A stretch of 64,000 nucleotides of DNA from Pyrus communis (lineage: Eukaryota; Streptophyta; Magnoliopsida; Rosales; Rosaceae): NCBI RefSeq assembly GCF_963583255.1, contig NC_084807.1, positions 13,601,072-13,665,071 on the forward strand. Reading direction: 5' to 3'. Shown here piece by piece: positions 22,627 through 34,700 of this stretch. The position numbers were made by a program, and so were the translations under genes. The notes under the pieces were generated by a model. That model worked only from the letters and a program-made list of their open reading frames with translations. It was not told the DNA's origin and did not search any database. Every line of letters starts with the position of its first letter. The first letter of the stretch is position 1.

Positions 22627-24625
22627 TGATGCGGGATTTATACGCGCACAAATTAAACCCTCTTTTTGACAATTGTAGTATAAGTATAAGTAGGGATCGT
22701 TCTGGACCGGGGATTAGGAGGGATTGCAAATCTCTTGGAAACTGACTCAAAAACGTAAAATAAAGTTAAAACACTAAACTAGACTCAAAGAATGCAAAAT
22801 TAAAGTTTAAAACACTAAGACAAACCAAAAAACAAAATGCTTTAAAAACACAAACTAAATTGAATTCTAACTAAAATGAACATTAAAGCAAAAGGGGGAT
22901 TGAGGTTTTTACGAAGATTGAAATAACGAAACAAGTTAATAAACTAGACAGAATGTAAATATGAAATTTATGGATGAATGCTAGCTAAGGGGTTCATCTC
23001 CATACATGTTACACTTGCATACAAGATTGATTCTCAGTTGGTCTTTCGATAAATTATGAAACTCAACACTCCGGGTTAATTAGGTCCGCTTAAATTAACC
23101 GTCAAGTTTTCCTTAAGTTAATGAATTGGATGGGTTAGCGCAACGCAATTCACAACATTCTCCAAAAGTCCTTTACGTGAACAGCACAATAAAGATACAA
23201 TCAAAGATCATTAAGCATCATGAAAACTATAAGTGTTGACAAGGCATTCGTTACTATGGAATACGCATGAAACTCGTGCCAAGAATTCATTTAACGCGAT
23301 TGTTTATAAGCAACCTCCACTACTTGTGAATATAAGTTCATAACGATTAGGTGAAACTCACTTATATTCTAGCGTCATATTCATGCATGAAAATTAAGCG
23401 CGCATTCTTAATAAACATACATAAATAAGTTATCAATCAAACGGTTAAACAAATTGAATCAACAACTTATGAAATTCCAACGAAAGTTAATCAATTCATA
23501 TTGCAAATATAAACATAGTTTCGAATCACCCCCTAGCTAAAGGGGAATTAGTTCCTCATAACTTTGAAATCAAAGAAACACCTAAACATTCCAACAACTC
23601 AAACTTGAATTGTATGAACGTTTAGGCACTCTTCTCTTCCATTCCTCATACGTACAAAACAAAGAGAATTGAATTTAAACTTTGAAATCAAAGAAACACC
23701 TAAACATTCCAACAACTCAAACTTGAATTGTATGAACGTTTAGGCCCTCTTATCTTCCTCGTTGTTGTAGCACAAGGTCTAAGGTGAGGTTTAGGGGATT
23801 ATGGAAATGGATGAGGAGTGGTGTAGAAGTGGAAGGGGAATGGAAAAATGGTGTTTGGATTATAAGGGGGACTCACGGCTAAGAGAGAAAGGGATGTGTT
23901 TGTGGTGTGTTGTGTATGAAATGAGATGTCCATGAATGAATGAATGCAAGGGTATTTATAGGAGTAGTGGAGGGAACATATGGCTATGTCATTTGTAGGT
24001 GAAGTAGGTGGATGTTGTAGGTGAAGTAGGTGGATGTTGTAGGTGAAGTGGATGTTGTAGGTGAAGTAGGTGGATGTTGTAGGTGAAGTAGGTGGATGTT
24101 GTAGGTGAAGTGGATGTTGTAGGTGAAGTAGGTGGATGATATGTTAAGTGATAAGTGATAAGTGATATGATATGTGGTTATGATATGATAAGTGGTTAAG
24201 TGGTGATGATAAGTGATAAGTGATTAAGTGATATGATATGTGGTGATGATAAGTGATAAGTGCATGTGGGTTAACTAATGAAGGAAATGCATGTGCAATG
24301 ACAATGTGTTAGAATGGATGTGTGTTATGCATGGCATGATTGGGATTAGGAAAGGTTTAAATGTCCTAAAACTAAAGAGAACAAGGTTCCAACACTTTGG
24401 CTCCAATTAGGTCTTCAATTTCGTCCAGCACTTTGGCTTCAAGCATAAGCTATCCGTCCTTAGCCCAAAAGTGCTCCAAAAGTCTCCAAAATGCATCTTT
24501 TTGCTCCTTTAGCCCTTTGGACCTACAAACACACGAAAATAGCTTAAAGTACTAAAATAACTAAAGAAACATAACGTAAATGCACGAGAACAAGCCATTT
24601 AAGTCGCATGAATATGCTCCTATCA
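22627..24625 (-). mobile_element. Element E: 3' LTR (1999 bp)
   Basis: Opens TGATGCGGGATTTATACG and closes GCTCCTATCA on the plus strand; the reversed PPT (AATACCCCCACACTTATC) follows from 24626. U3 carries a minisatellite at 23993-24139 and GATAAGTGATAAGTG repeats. A reversed TATA-like box (GTATTTATAGG) is near 23951-23961. E is inserted in the F 3' LTR. Confidence 0.92.
23993..24139 (-). repeat. Minisatellite in E LTR
   Basis: Alternating units GTAGGTGAAGTAGGTGGATGTT and the shorter GTAGGTGAAGTGGATGTT, about seven in a row, followed by GATAAGTGAT-type repeats to about 24262. Not seen in the other LTRs of the window. Confidence 0.85.
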
Positions 24626-27239
24626 AATACCCCCACACTTATCTTTTGCTAGTCCTCGAGCAAAACAGAAAGAAAAACAAAACAAAACAAAACCAAATGA
24701 AACAAAACAAGTAAAACACAACCTAAACCTTCCAACAACCGTCTTAGGGATTTCCAAAGCACATGACAAGTTAAAAATCATCATTCCCACAGATTTTTGC
24801 CATCATTACACTTAAGTACATTCTTAATCATAGTCACCACATACTAGTTCACAATTAAGCATTTAAAACACATTTCGAATGTAGTAACATGCCTTAGAGA
24901 AATTGCTCAAATCCTTACAAGATATGCACTCGTTTTTCACACAGATTTTCTGACTACACACCCTACACTAGTTATATGTGAGAAGATTGATGTAAACATG
25001 TAGACGAACACTCACATATGTTATAACAAGGAAAGCATTTTCTGGATTTACGATAATGACATGAATATGATCTCATGAATGGAATGCTACTACTTAGAAT
25101 GAGAACCAGTGATTCCATAAGCTCATATCAATTTCAAACTCCACATTATTGAACACATAACGATCAAGATAGAAGTCAAAGGGGTGTAACGGGGCTAAAG
25201 GTATTTGGCTAACAAAGAAGGTATATGGAAAACAAAGGTTCTTAAAGAAATAGCGAGCAAAGCATTTGAATTAACGTAGAATTCACTTTTGAATGAAAAC
25301 TCAACTTTTGAACAACAAGGGGGAACAAGCTCTTTTTTTTTTTTTTTTTTTTCTTTCTTTTTTTTTCTCTTCTTTTCTGTTTTTCTTTTTCATATGTTTT
25401 TCACAATTTTTTTTTTTTTCTTTTCTTTTGACTCTCAAAACATACAAACTTAAGAACAAACTTTTACTCCCCCACACTCATTTTCTTGCAAAATGTACTC
25501 AAAAGGAATTCATTTAAGTCATGCTCACTATCTTTTAAGAACAAGGGTACGGATGGTCCTAATCTAGGCTAGGTAAGGGGTGATATGGTTAGCAAAGAAA
25601 ATAGGTTAAACGAGGCTCAACGGTGTTAAGACTTACAATATATACGAAATATGGGAAGTAAGGCTATTTGGCTATGGTGGCAACTACACAACTTCATCTT
25701 GATATATGTTATGCAACTCAATATCATGCTTTGAATGAAACGGATATAAGTTCTAGCATTTAGTTCTATCATGATACAATTGCATTCTAAGTAGCAACCA
25801 AGCAAGGAATAATGAGATCATTCAACAACTTTAGAAAACAAAGAATCACAGAAAATAACTCTCCAAAGAAGGTAATGGCTCGAGTCTCACAGGGTTGTAG
25901 CGTTTGTTTGAGTTCCTTCCTTCAAGCATGTTACAAAAACGAATTTTTCTTTTATGATTGCATGTGAAGTCATACATTATAACCATAACTAAGCATAAAC
26001 CAAGAGTAAATCAAACTTTTCTCTATGTTTATAACTCTTTTTAACAGTTATGCAATTACAAACCAAATCCTTATCATTGTGTTGGAAGGTACCCTAAGAC
26101 ACAAACTCACAAAAACGACTCAAAACACTCTTTTTAGGCTTTTCAAAACAATTTTTCAAATTTTTATGTGCTTTTCGGAGTTATAAAAACAAAACATACT
26201 AAAACACTCTAAAACAACTTAAAAACACCTTAAAACAGCAAGGAACAACATTTGAAGTTATGGGTGATAAAATCCCACGAATTTGCATTAACAACATTAG
26301 TTACCCCCCCACACTTAAATCAAACATTGTCCTCAATGTTTTAAGCATAGATTCACACAAAACATAAGTAAACACACAAACAACAACTAAACATACTAAA
26401 CATGGCAGAATGTAATTAACAAAGAGAAGAGTTTAGGGACGCAAATCTGGTTATGGAGTGTAAATTCCCTCTTCTCTTTGTTGATTGCATTGAGGCTTGA
26501 TCTTGATGATTCCACAGGCTTACTCTCGAACTGGTTTCCGCCCATCATTGATTTTCCTTTGTGCTACTTCTTGAACTGGGCAGCAGGATGGTTCTTTTGG
26601 TCTCCCCCGAAGGTCTGAGCTTACCCTTTTGGTCTGTTTCTTTGTTCAATCTTTCCAATTCGTATTGAAAAGGGTTGGAGGATAACTCAGCCTATGTTTG
26701 TCTCCACATGCTTCAATGTATCATTTTCACTTGCCTTACTCGTTCCCCTTTGCAGAAGTGGTCCCTTCTCCGGAAGTGTATCAACCGTTGAAGATGACTA
26801 CTCGAGAGCAACGCTAGGTAAGCAATCAGGAATAGATTCCAGGCAGTTGGCTCCAGATCGGAAGATTGACTCCAAGTGCCGGCTGATTGCTTCTTTTACT
26901 TTGCCATGCGAGTAAGAACAAGGACAAAGAAAAAGACAGGGAAAGAGCATGATATGAGATACTTTTGCTTTTGACCTTGATGATATGAGATACCTTTGCT
27001 TTGAAGAAGCGGTGAATGAATCAGCACATGCTTCAATCCGCCGTTTCCTCCTGGGTCATATGTACTCCAGGCATCTGGTATCATCTTTGGGGAAGAAGAA
27101 AGAATTGAGTATTTTGAAAGGCTTTGCTGGGAGTGCGCCCTCAGAGGTGAGGGAGAGTTGGGCATTTTCTTCAGGTTTGCCCTGCCATAAAAGACGAAGG
27201 TCGACATATATAGAGATAATATCAAGTGGTGGTACTTTT
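24626..27239 (-). mobile_element. E: non-coding 3' internal region
   Basis: Minus-strand PPT at 24626-24643, then a T-rich tract at 25331-25375, a reversed internal PPT-like motif near 26303-26318, and the module leading to the antisense-gene promoter (26400-27239). Short conserved frames here are shared with C and D but match no family I know; close relatedness of the copies is enough to explain them. Confidence 0.8.
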
Positions 27240-27759
27240 TACCCTTGTCGACAAACGTTTTGATCCCGCAATTCCGGCTTTTTGAAATAGTGGCGCCTCT
27301 TCGATCTTTGAATACGCCTCTTCGATTTCTGAGCAGGCGCCCCTTCAATTTCTGAACGACGCCCCTTCTCTTTCTGAACGACACGTGGTAGTGCAGATGC
27401 GGCTCCTTTTGACAAAGCTGCACGTGTTTTCTGAAAAGCAGAGAAAGCGTCGCCGAACTTTGCGCTTGTCGGCTAAAGACGTGTAGTTGCGATGATGGCC
27501 TCCACGTGTTTTCAGCTTTGTCAGAAATCTTTTGACAAAGTTGAACGCGTTTTCTGAAAAGCCGAGGGAGCGTCGCCTAACTTACGCCGGAAAATCCGGC
27601 TCTTTGAATCGGTGGACGCGTCGCCTTGGCATTTTATAGAGCTATCGATCACCGCCAACATACACACTCTGAAGATTTCCCATTCCTGAAACTCGACTCC
27701 GGCCCTTTGTGAATTTTTTAACTCCATCCACCCCTTCTCTTTGAACACTTTTGAAAAAA
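27240..27759 (+). promoter_or_regulatory. Promoter region of the E antisense gene
   Basis: Four roughly 24-bp units of the CGCCyCTTCGATTTCTGA type (27292-27380), three CACGTG G-boxes (27382-27387, 27421-27426, 27503-27508) and a TATA box ATTTTATAGA (27631-27640) about 120 bp before the ATG. Confidence 0.6.
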
Positions 27760-28431
27760 ATGGCAAACTCATCGAACCTTAGCTTAGATTTGAGTCTCAG
27801 CAGCGATCCGGTTGCGCCCCGTCAAGGTAATGTATGGCGCCCTTCTTTTTTATCTTCTAACGGTCCTCTTTCAGGTGAAGACTCTGTGATGCAGGACGCC
27901 ACAACAGCTACAATAGTAGCTAAAAACCTCCTCACTCCAAAAGATAGTAGGCTGCTGTCAGGACGGTCCGATGAGTTGGCCGTTCAAGAGTCCCTCGCAC
28001 TTAGTGTTCAGTGTGCGAGCTCTGTGTCCAACATGGGCCTACGCCTGCTTGCTCGGTCCCGCCAAGTGGAATCGTTGATGGCAGAGGTGGAAAGTCTTAA
28101 GCAGGAAATCAAACAGCTTAAGTACGAGAATAGAAGTTTGCATGTGCTTGCAAATAACTATTCGGCGGGCATGAAGAGGAAGCTTGATGAGCTGCAAGAA
28201 TCTGAGGGTCGAATTCACAGTGACCGTCAAAGGCTTGCGTCTTATCTCCAGAGGCACCTTTTTCCTGGGTCATCCAGCGCTTGGCCAAGTATTGAGGCCT
28301 GGAATGCTCTAGCTCCGATGCCTCCCGCTCCGATGCCTTCCGCTTCGATGCCTCCCGCTTCTATGCCTCCCGCTTCTGCGCCTTCCGCTTCTGCGCCTCG
28401 TAGTGGGACTTCACGCAAACAACCTTTGTGA
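27760..28431 (+). CDS. EAR-motif coiled-coil accessory protein, E copy (223 aa)
   Basis: Antisense to element E. Same layout as the F copy: NLSLDLSLSSD near the N-terminus (LxLxL kept with Asp for Glu), conserved middle, coiled coil, and a Pro-rich tail with PPASMPPASA repeats ending in SRKQPL. The start is the ATG at 27760; the upstream TTG codon in the same frame is not a likely plant start. The gene ends 97 bp from the stop of the gag-like ORF on the other strand, separated by a T tract, so the two are tail to tail. Open throughout. Confidence 0.8.
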   Translation: MANSSNLSLDLSLSSDPVAPRQGNVWRPSFLSSNGPLSGEDSVMQDATTATIVAKNLLTPKDSRLLSGRSDELAVQESLALSVQCASSVSNMGLRLLARSRQVESLMAEVESLKQEIKQLKYENRSLHVLANNYSAGMKRKLDELQESEGRIHSDRQRLASYLQRHLFPGSSSAWPSIEAWNALAPMPPAPMPSASMPPASMPPASAPSASAPRSGTSRKQPL

Positions 28432-28476
28432 AGCTCCACCTTTCTCCATGTTTAGTATCTTTCTTTTTTTCTTTTT

Positions 28477-28486
28477 CCCTTTTTTT

Positions 28487-28515
<29 letters not shown>
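28477..28515. repeat. Poly(T)/poly(A) tract between convergent genes in E
   Basis: A nearly pure T run lies between the two stop codons. The same spot holds a T run in C (about 44478-44517) and an A-rich run in D (50675-50714). On the transcript of either strand it gives an A- or U-rich 3' flank. Confidence 0.7.
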
Positions 28516-28520
<5 letters not shown>

Positions 28521-28528
28521 AAATAAAA

Positions 28529-29131
28529 TCAAACGGCATGGAATTGGTCCTTGAATGGAAGGTGATACTTGAAGTGAACCGGCATTGGTTTGAATTCTAG
28601 TGTAGGTGCCACTCCTTTGAAAGTTTCAGGGATATTGGACTTGGCCAGATTGCAAGTGATGGTTATTACTTGTCCAATGTCATCAAATTTAACTTTTTTG
28701 GATTTTGTGGTTTCAAGAACGTCCTCTTTGATGGATTCATGACATTCCCTACTTGTCACCTTTGGAAGGGCTTCCAAGATGTCTTTTTCACCTTCTTCTT
28801 CCTTGGAAGTCATGAATCTGCAAGGAATAGGGTTAAAAATAATGAAATTTGGAACAACCATACCTGTATTAGATGGCATAGGAGCAATAGGAGCCTCCGG
28901 TAAAGGTGTTTCCACCCTTTCCGTGGGTTGGGTGTATTCCTCTTCCTTGTGATTTGATTTTGATGGTTGAGGGTCCGTTCCAACCTCCTTGTCACTGCTC
29001 AACATGATTTCCTTGGCAGTTTCAAATTCTCCCTTCTGATTTGCAATGGTTGAACTAGGGAGTTCGCCTTGGTCGCAAAATTGTCCTTCGAACTCCGCTA
29101 TCTGCCCAATTTGCTTTTCCAGAGTAGTAAG
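28529..29131 (-). pseudogene. E gag-like ORF, 5' part removed by insertion of B
   Basis: Minus-strand frame homologous to the 444-aa ORF of C and D but diverged and shorter inside: QIGQIAEFEGQF, EGEKDILEALPKV, then the ending LEFKPMPVHFKYH...FHAV. Like those, it lacks the capsid core, zinc knuckle, protease, RT, RNase H and integrase. It is cut at 29131 by element B (GTAAG at 29127-29131); the apparent start further right uses LTR bases. The 5' part should lie past the right end of B, outside the window. Confidence 0.8.
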
Positions 29132-31482
29132 TGATAGGAGCATATTCATGCGACTTAAATGGCTTGTTCTCGTGCATTTACGTTATGTTTCTCTCGTTAT
29201 TTTAGTCCTTTATGCTTCTTTTGTGTGTTTTCAGGTTCTAAGGGCCTAGGGAGCAAGAAAGTGCATTTTGAGGCCATTTGGAGCATTTTTGGGCATGGAT
29301 TGGATAGCTTATCCATGGAGCCAAGAGGATGGACGAATTTGAAGGCCTTGTATGCACTTGAAGACACAAAACAATGGCTCTAGCCCAATCAAACACATTA
29401 TGCCATACAAACCAACCTATTTTAGGCCCATTCTATGTACTTAAACCCTAGCCCTTTAAACTAATTCATTTATCACTTATCAAACCATTCACTTATCACT
29501 CACCACATATCATTCACTTATCACTTAACATATCATTCATTTATTTCACTTCCATACTCCTCTTAATTCCACATGCATTCTCACACATGCACATCATTCA
29601 CTCACATTTCCACCATTCATTCTTTATTCCTTTCCAAACATCTCACATGCATTTCCACCTTCCTACTTCATCATTTCACCACATTCTCCCTCTTTAACTC
29701 ACATGCATTCATCATAATTCACAACACAAAACAACTTCATTGCCGTGGGTTCCCATTTCCTTTCCAAACATCTCACATGCATTTCTTCATTATTTCCTAA
29801 CCCTACATGCATTATTTATTGCATCTTCACATGCATTCACACACACTTTACACATTCAAACCATGAGCTCCCATTCCTATATGCCATTTTCAGATTTCCA
29901 CCCACTAACCTAGTCATCAACACATGCACTTCCACCTTTCATCCACAATGATTCATGATTCATTCACTTTGCATCCTTTAAATCACATACTTTTCCATCA
30001 TTAATTAGCCACTTGCATCTTAAACAAACAACCATATGTTCCCTCCACTACTCCTATAAATACCCTTGCATTCATTCATTCAATTCATATCTCATATTTC
30101 CATTCACAACACTTCACACAACACAAATACACATCCATTGCCGCAATTCCCCTTCCATTTTCTGTGCAGTTTTTCTCCTTCATTGCAGCCACTATCCAAC
30201 CACTTCCCATCCCTCCAAAACACTTCACATAATCCCCAAAGCTCACCTTAGACCTTGTGCTACAACAACGAGGAAGAAAAGAGTGCTTAAACGTTCATAC
30301 AATTCAAGTTTGAGTTGTTGGAATGTTTAGGTGTTTCTTTGATTTCAAAGTTTAAATTTAATTCTCTTTGTTTTGTACGTATGAGAAGGGAAGAGAAGAG
30401 TGCCTAAACGTTCATACAATTCACGTTTGAGTTGTTGGAATGTTTAGGTGTTTCTTTAATTTCAAAGTTATGAGGAACTAAACCCCCTTTAGCTAGGGGG
30501 TGATTCGAAACTATGTTTATATTTGCATTTTGAATTGATTACGTTTGGTTGGAATTTCATAAGTTGTGGATTCAATTCGTTTAACTGTTTGATTGATAAC
30601 TTATTTATGTATGTTCATTGAGATTGCAAGCTTAATTTTCATGCATAAATATGACGCTAGAATATAAGTGAATTTCACCTAATCGTTATGAACTTATATT
30701 CACAAGTAGTAGAGGTTGCTTATAAACAATCGCGTTAAATGAATTCTTGGCATAAGTTTCATGCGTATTCCATAGTAACGAATGCCTCGTCGATGTTTAT
30801 GATTTCCGTTGAACTTAATGATCTTTGTTGAATGTCTCTATCATGCGTATTCCATAGTTAGGGACTTTGATTAAGAATAATTTGGTTGTAATGCGTATTC
30901 CATTCAATCCAACGAATTTAGGGAAATCTGAAAGTTAATCTAAGTGGATCTAATTAACTTGGAGCATTGAGTTTCACAACTTATCGAAAGACCAACTGAG
31001 AATCAATTTTGTTTTGCAAGTGTAACATGTGTGGAGAAGAACCCCTTGGCTATTCCATCATCCATATTTTTATCACATTCATATTTACATTTTGCCTTTA
31101 ATTATATTCTGTCCATTTAATTTAATATCGTCCAACCACAATTTCCCCCCCCTATTTTGTTAAGTCTTAATCATTCGTATTTGTTTTATTTTTGTATCTT
31201 TAAGCTTTTGGAGTCATAAACACTTGCAAATTCGTCTAAATCAAGTTCTAGCTTCTATTTGAGTCAATTTGATTGTTTTAGACAATTTGAGTTTTTCAAA
31301 GCCATTCTGAGTCCTAGTAGTCTTGTTAAGAGTATTTTAATTTAGTTTTTATGTTTTTAAGTCAATTTAGAAGGTTTTAGCAAGCCCTCCTAATCCCCGG
31401 TCTAGAACGATCCCTCACTTATCCATTCTACTACAATTGTCAAACGAGGGTTTAATTTGAGTGTCAAGTAAATCTCGCACCA
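29132..31482 (+). mobile_element. B: 5' LTR (2351 bp)
   Basis: Starts TGATAGGAGC and ends CTCGCACCA, where sister LTRs end CATCA, a one-base change in the terminal sequence. TATA box at 30055-30062; hairpin units from about 30286 and 30400; the CCCCCTTTAGCTAGGGGG hairpin near 30483-30500. U5 keeps TCTACTACAA near 31429-31438. Confidence 0.92.
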
Positions 31483-31487
31483 AATTT

Positions 31488-31559
31488 TGGCGCCGTTGCC
31501 GGGGATCGAACCCGGGTCACCCGCGTGACAGGCGGGAATACTTACCACTATACTACAAC
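31488..31559 (-). tRNA. tRNA-Asp(GTC) primer copy (72 of 75 nt, pseudo-tRNA)
   Basis: The minus strand reads a tRNA-Asp from nucleotide 4 to the end, including anticodon loop CTGTCAC, T-loop GGTTCGATCC and a 3' CCA. The encoded CCA and the exact fit to the PBS position show that it derives from the mature primer tRNA, not from a tRNA gene. The first three nucleotides are missing; the bases there (TCA for GTC) break two acceptor-stem pairs, so function as a gene is unlikely. It sits between the LTR end and a second U5/PBS. Confidence 0.9.
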
Positions 31560-31604
31560 TGATAAAAAGAGGGTTTAATTTGTGTGCGTATAAACCACCC
31601 ATCA
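31560..31604 (+). repeat. Second U5 end, family-2 type
   Basis: These 45 bp (TGATAAAAAGAGGG...CACCCATCA) are identical to the end of the F 5' LTR (12225-12269) and differ from B's own LTR end. They follow directly on CTATACTACAAC, 12 nt shared by the tRNA copy and the family-2 U5, the likely switch point. Confidence 0.85.
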
Positions 31605-31609
31605 AATTT

Positions 31610-31627
31610 TGGCGCCGTTGCCGGGGA
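31610..31627 (+). other. B second primer-binding site
   Basis: TGGCGCCGTTGCCGGGGA again, followed by the usual leader ATTAGCAACTTTGCTAATCC. Together with 31488-31505 inside the tRNA copy, B carries two complete PBSs 122 bp apart. Confidence 0.92.
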
Positions 31628-31736
31628 TTAGCAACTTTGCTAATCCTTTGTCTTTATTTTTATATTTTGTTTTTCGTGCATTCTTATTTCAAATTCTTAG
31701 TTTGTTTGTTTCCTTGTTTTTTTTTAGGTACTATGT

Positions 31737-34700
31737 ATGACTCGTAGCTCTCGGCCTATTATAGAGAACATCTCCGACTTTGACGGTGATTTTGAACGCA
31801 CTTTGAGGAGAACGAGGAGTCAACAAGAGCCACCACAACCTCCACCACAACCTGGGCTTGAAGAAGACGAAGTAGGTGTAGAAGAAAAGCCCACGGATCA
31901 GATTTTTGAAGAAGAACAAGCCATGGCAGCAGATAATAGAACCATCAAGGAGCTTTCGGCCTCGGGTTTGGATAATGCATTGCCTCTTTGTATCCAATAC
32001 CCCACGGCTGCAGAGGGGAAGACTGAGGAATTTGAACTCAAATCCAGTTTGTTACACCATATTCCGAAGTTCCATGGCTTGTCTATGGAAGACCCCAACA
32101 AACACTTGAAGGAGTTCGAGGTGGTTTGTTCGAGCATGACCCCCGTCAATGTGGATGGGAGTATATTGAAGATGAAGGCCTTTCCATTTTCACTTATGGA
32201 CAAGGCCAAAGATTGGCTCTACGAACTAGCCCCGGGAACTGTGACTTCGTGGGAGAGTATGAAGCGTGCTTTCTTGGAGAAATTCTTCCCTACTTCGAGA
32301 GTGATTCTCCTACGGAAGAAAATTAGTGGTATTCAACAGAATCATGGCGAGACATTCCCGGCTTATTATGAGCGCTTCAAGGGCCTTGTAGCTTCATGTC
32401 CTCAACATCAAATGAAGGAGGAACTTCTCCTTCAATATTTCTATGAGGGCCTCCTTCCTATCGAACGTCAAATGCTTGATGCATCAGCGGGAGGAGCATT
32501 GGTGGACAAAACACCAAGGGATGCCAAGATTCTCATAGCCAACCGAGCGCTCAACGCTCAACAATATGAAGGAGTGGGTCAAAGGGAAGCCCCACGACAA
32601 CAAAGTGTAAATGAGGTGAGTGCTATTTCTGAAATTCAATCACAACTTGCTAATCTTACTTCTCTTGTTTCTCAGGTTGTGATTGGTCCAAAAGCACAAG
32701 AACACCAAGTTTGTGGCGTGTGCTCAATTCAAGGGCATCCATCCGACAAGTGCCCTCAACTAATCGAGAATGGTGGGTGGGAATCTGCCAATGCAATTGG
32801 TTTCCAAGGACAAAATCAAAACAACCCATACTCGAACACTTACAATGCCGGATGGAGGGACCATCCAAACTTCAAATGGAGGGAGCCACAACAAGCTGCC
32901 CAACAAGGAGGATTTAGGCCAAACCCCCCTGGTTTTTATTCCAAGCCGTATGCACCCCAACAACCCCAACAACCCCAACAACCTTCGACATCATCTCATT
33001 CAGGTACGTCCTTGGAAAGTGATCAAGCTATGCAATTACTAACCTCTATTTCGCAGGGGTTGCAAAATCAAAACAACCGGATAGCAAATAACGAGAAGGA
33101 AATGACGGATATGAAGAAACAAATAGGGCAGATTTCTGAGTTCCTTGGACAGATTAGAGAGCAAGGAAAGCTTCCTAGCTCAACCACAGTCAATCCAAAG
33201 GGAGGATTCGAATCCGCCAAGGCCATCACCCTAAGGGGTGGAAAAGAAGTTGGGACCGAGCCAAACAATCCCAAATCTGCCCAGAAAGTAGATGAAGAGA
33301 CGACACAACCTGAGGCAGATCACCCTAACTCGGCCAAATCAGGTAATTTAAGTTCAAATTCATGTACTTCACGTCCTAATCTGCCCAATGTACCTTTTCC
33401 TCGCAGGTTCATGCAAGAAAAAAAGGAAGAAAGCGAGAAGGACATTCTTGAAACGTTCCAGAAAGTGCAAGTGAACATACCGCTTCTCGATGCAATCAAA
33501 CAGGTTCCAAAGTATGCTAAATTCCTCAAGGACCTATGCAATACAAAGAGAAGAAGGGCAAACAAAGAGGTAGTGAAGGTAAGCGAGAATGTGTCCGCTG
33601 TTTTGCAACGTAAACTGCCTACCAAGTGCAAAGACCCCGGTAGTTTCACGATTCCTTGTGTGATTGGACATAATCGTTTTGAACATGCCATGCTTGATTT
33701 AGGTGCATCCATAAATGTCATGCCTTATTCTATTTATGCATCTATGAATTTGGGTGAATTAAAACAAGATGGTGTAATTATACAATTGGCCGATCGTTCT
33801 AACGCGTATCCAAAAGGAGTTTTGGAAGATGTGCTTGTGCAGGTGAACCATTTAATTTTTCCGGCTGATTTCTACGTCCTAGACATGGAGGATTCAGCCC
33901 ATTCTACATCTTTGCCGATTCTCCTTGGTAGGCCATTCATGAAGACGGCCCGAACGAAGATTGATGTATACAAAGGCACCTTGACAATGGAATTCGATGG
34001 GGAAGTGATTGATTTTAATATTTCTGAAACTATGAGATATCCCGTTGATGACCATTCTTGTTTTTCCATTGATGTTATCGATTCTTTGGCGCAGGTATAC
34101 CTTGAAGAATTGAACGAGGACGCCCTGGAAACAACCATCACTAAGGCCATAGAGCGCAAAAATGAAGGATTTGGGCCAATGCAAGGCCACGACAAGGAGG
34201 AGGAATTCTTTGCAATGGGTTCTAGTGAAGAAATAATTGAGGTTGTGGCAGCCCTTGAGTCATTGCCACAACAATATGGTAAGGTTCCACTCTCACTTTC
34301 AAATTCAGTTTCCACTAAGATGCTACCTTCTGTTGTTCAGGCACCATCGCTTGAACTTAAGCCGTTGCCAGACCATTTGAAGTATGTGTTTTTGGGAAAA
34401 GGCGAAACATTGCCCGTCATCATTTCATCAAGTCTCACGGCAATGGAGGAGGAGAAGCTTGTGAGGGTGCTGCGAGAGCACAAAACGGCCATAGGGTGGA
34501 CTTTGGCCGACATTAAAGGAATAAGCCCTACCACATGCATGCACCGTATACTTCTTGAGGAGGGGGCTAAACCAACTCGAGAGGCTCAACGCCGTCTCAA
34601 CCCTCCGATGATGGAAGTGGTGAAGAAGGAAATAATCAAACTTTTGGATTGCGGAGTGATCTACCCTATCTCCGATAGCCGTTGGGTCTCTCCAGTTCAA

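Noticed and set aside
23993..24262. CRISPR-like or satellite array
   Set aside because: Short direct repeats without spacers inside an LTR; a local minisatellite.
31488..31559. A working tRNA-Asp gene on the minus strand
   Set aside because: It carries an encoded CCA and PBS context, lacks the first three nucleotides and has two broken acceptor pairs; it derives from the mature primer.
31402..31605. 67-codon minus-strand frame
   Set aside because: It is a translation of the tRNA copy and U5.
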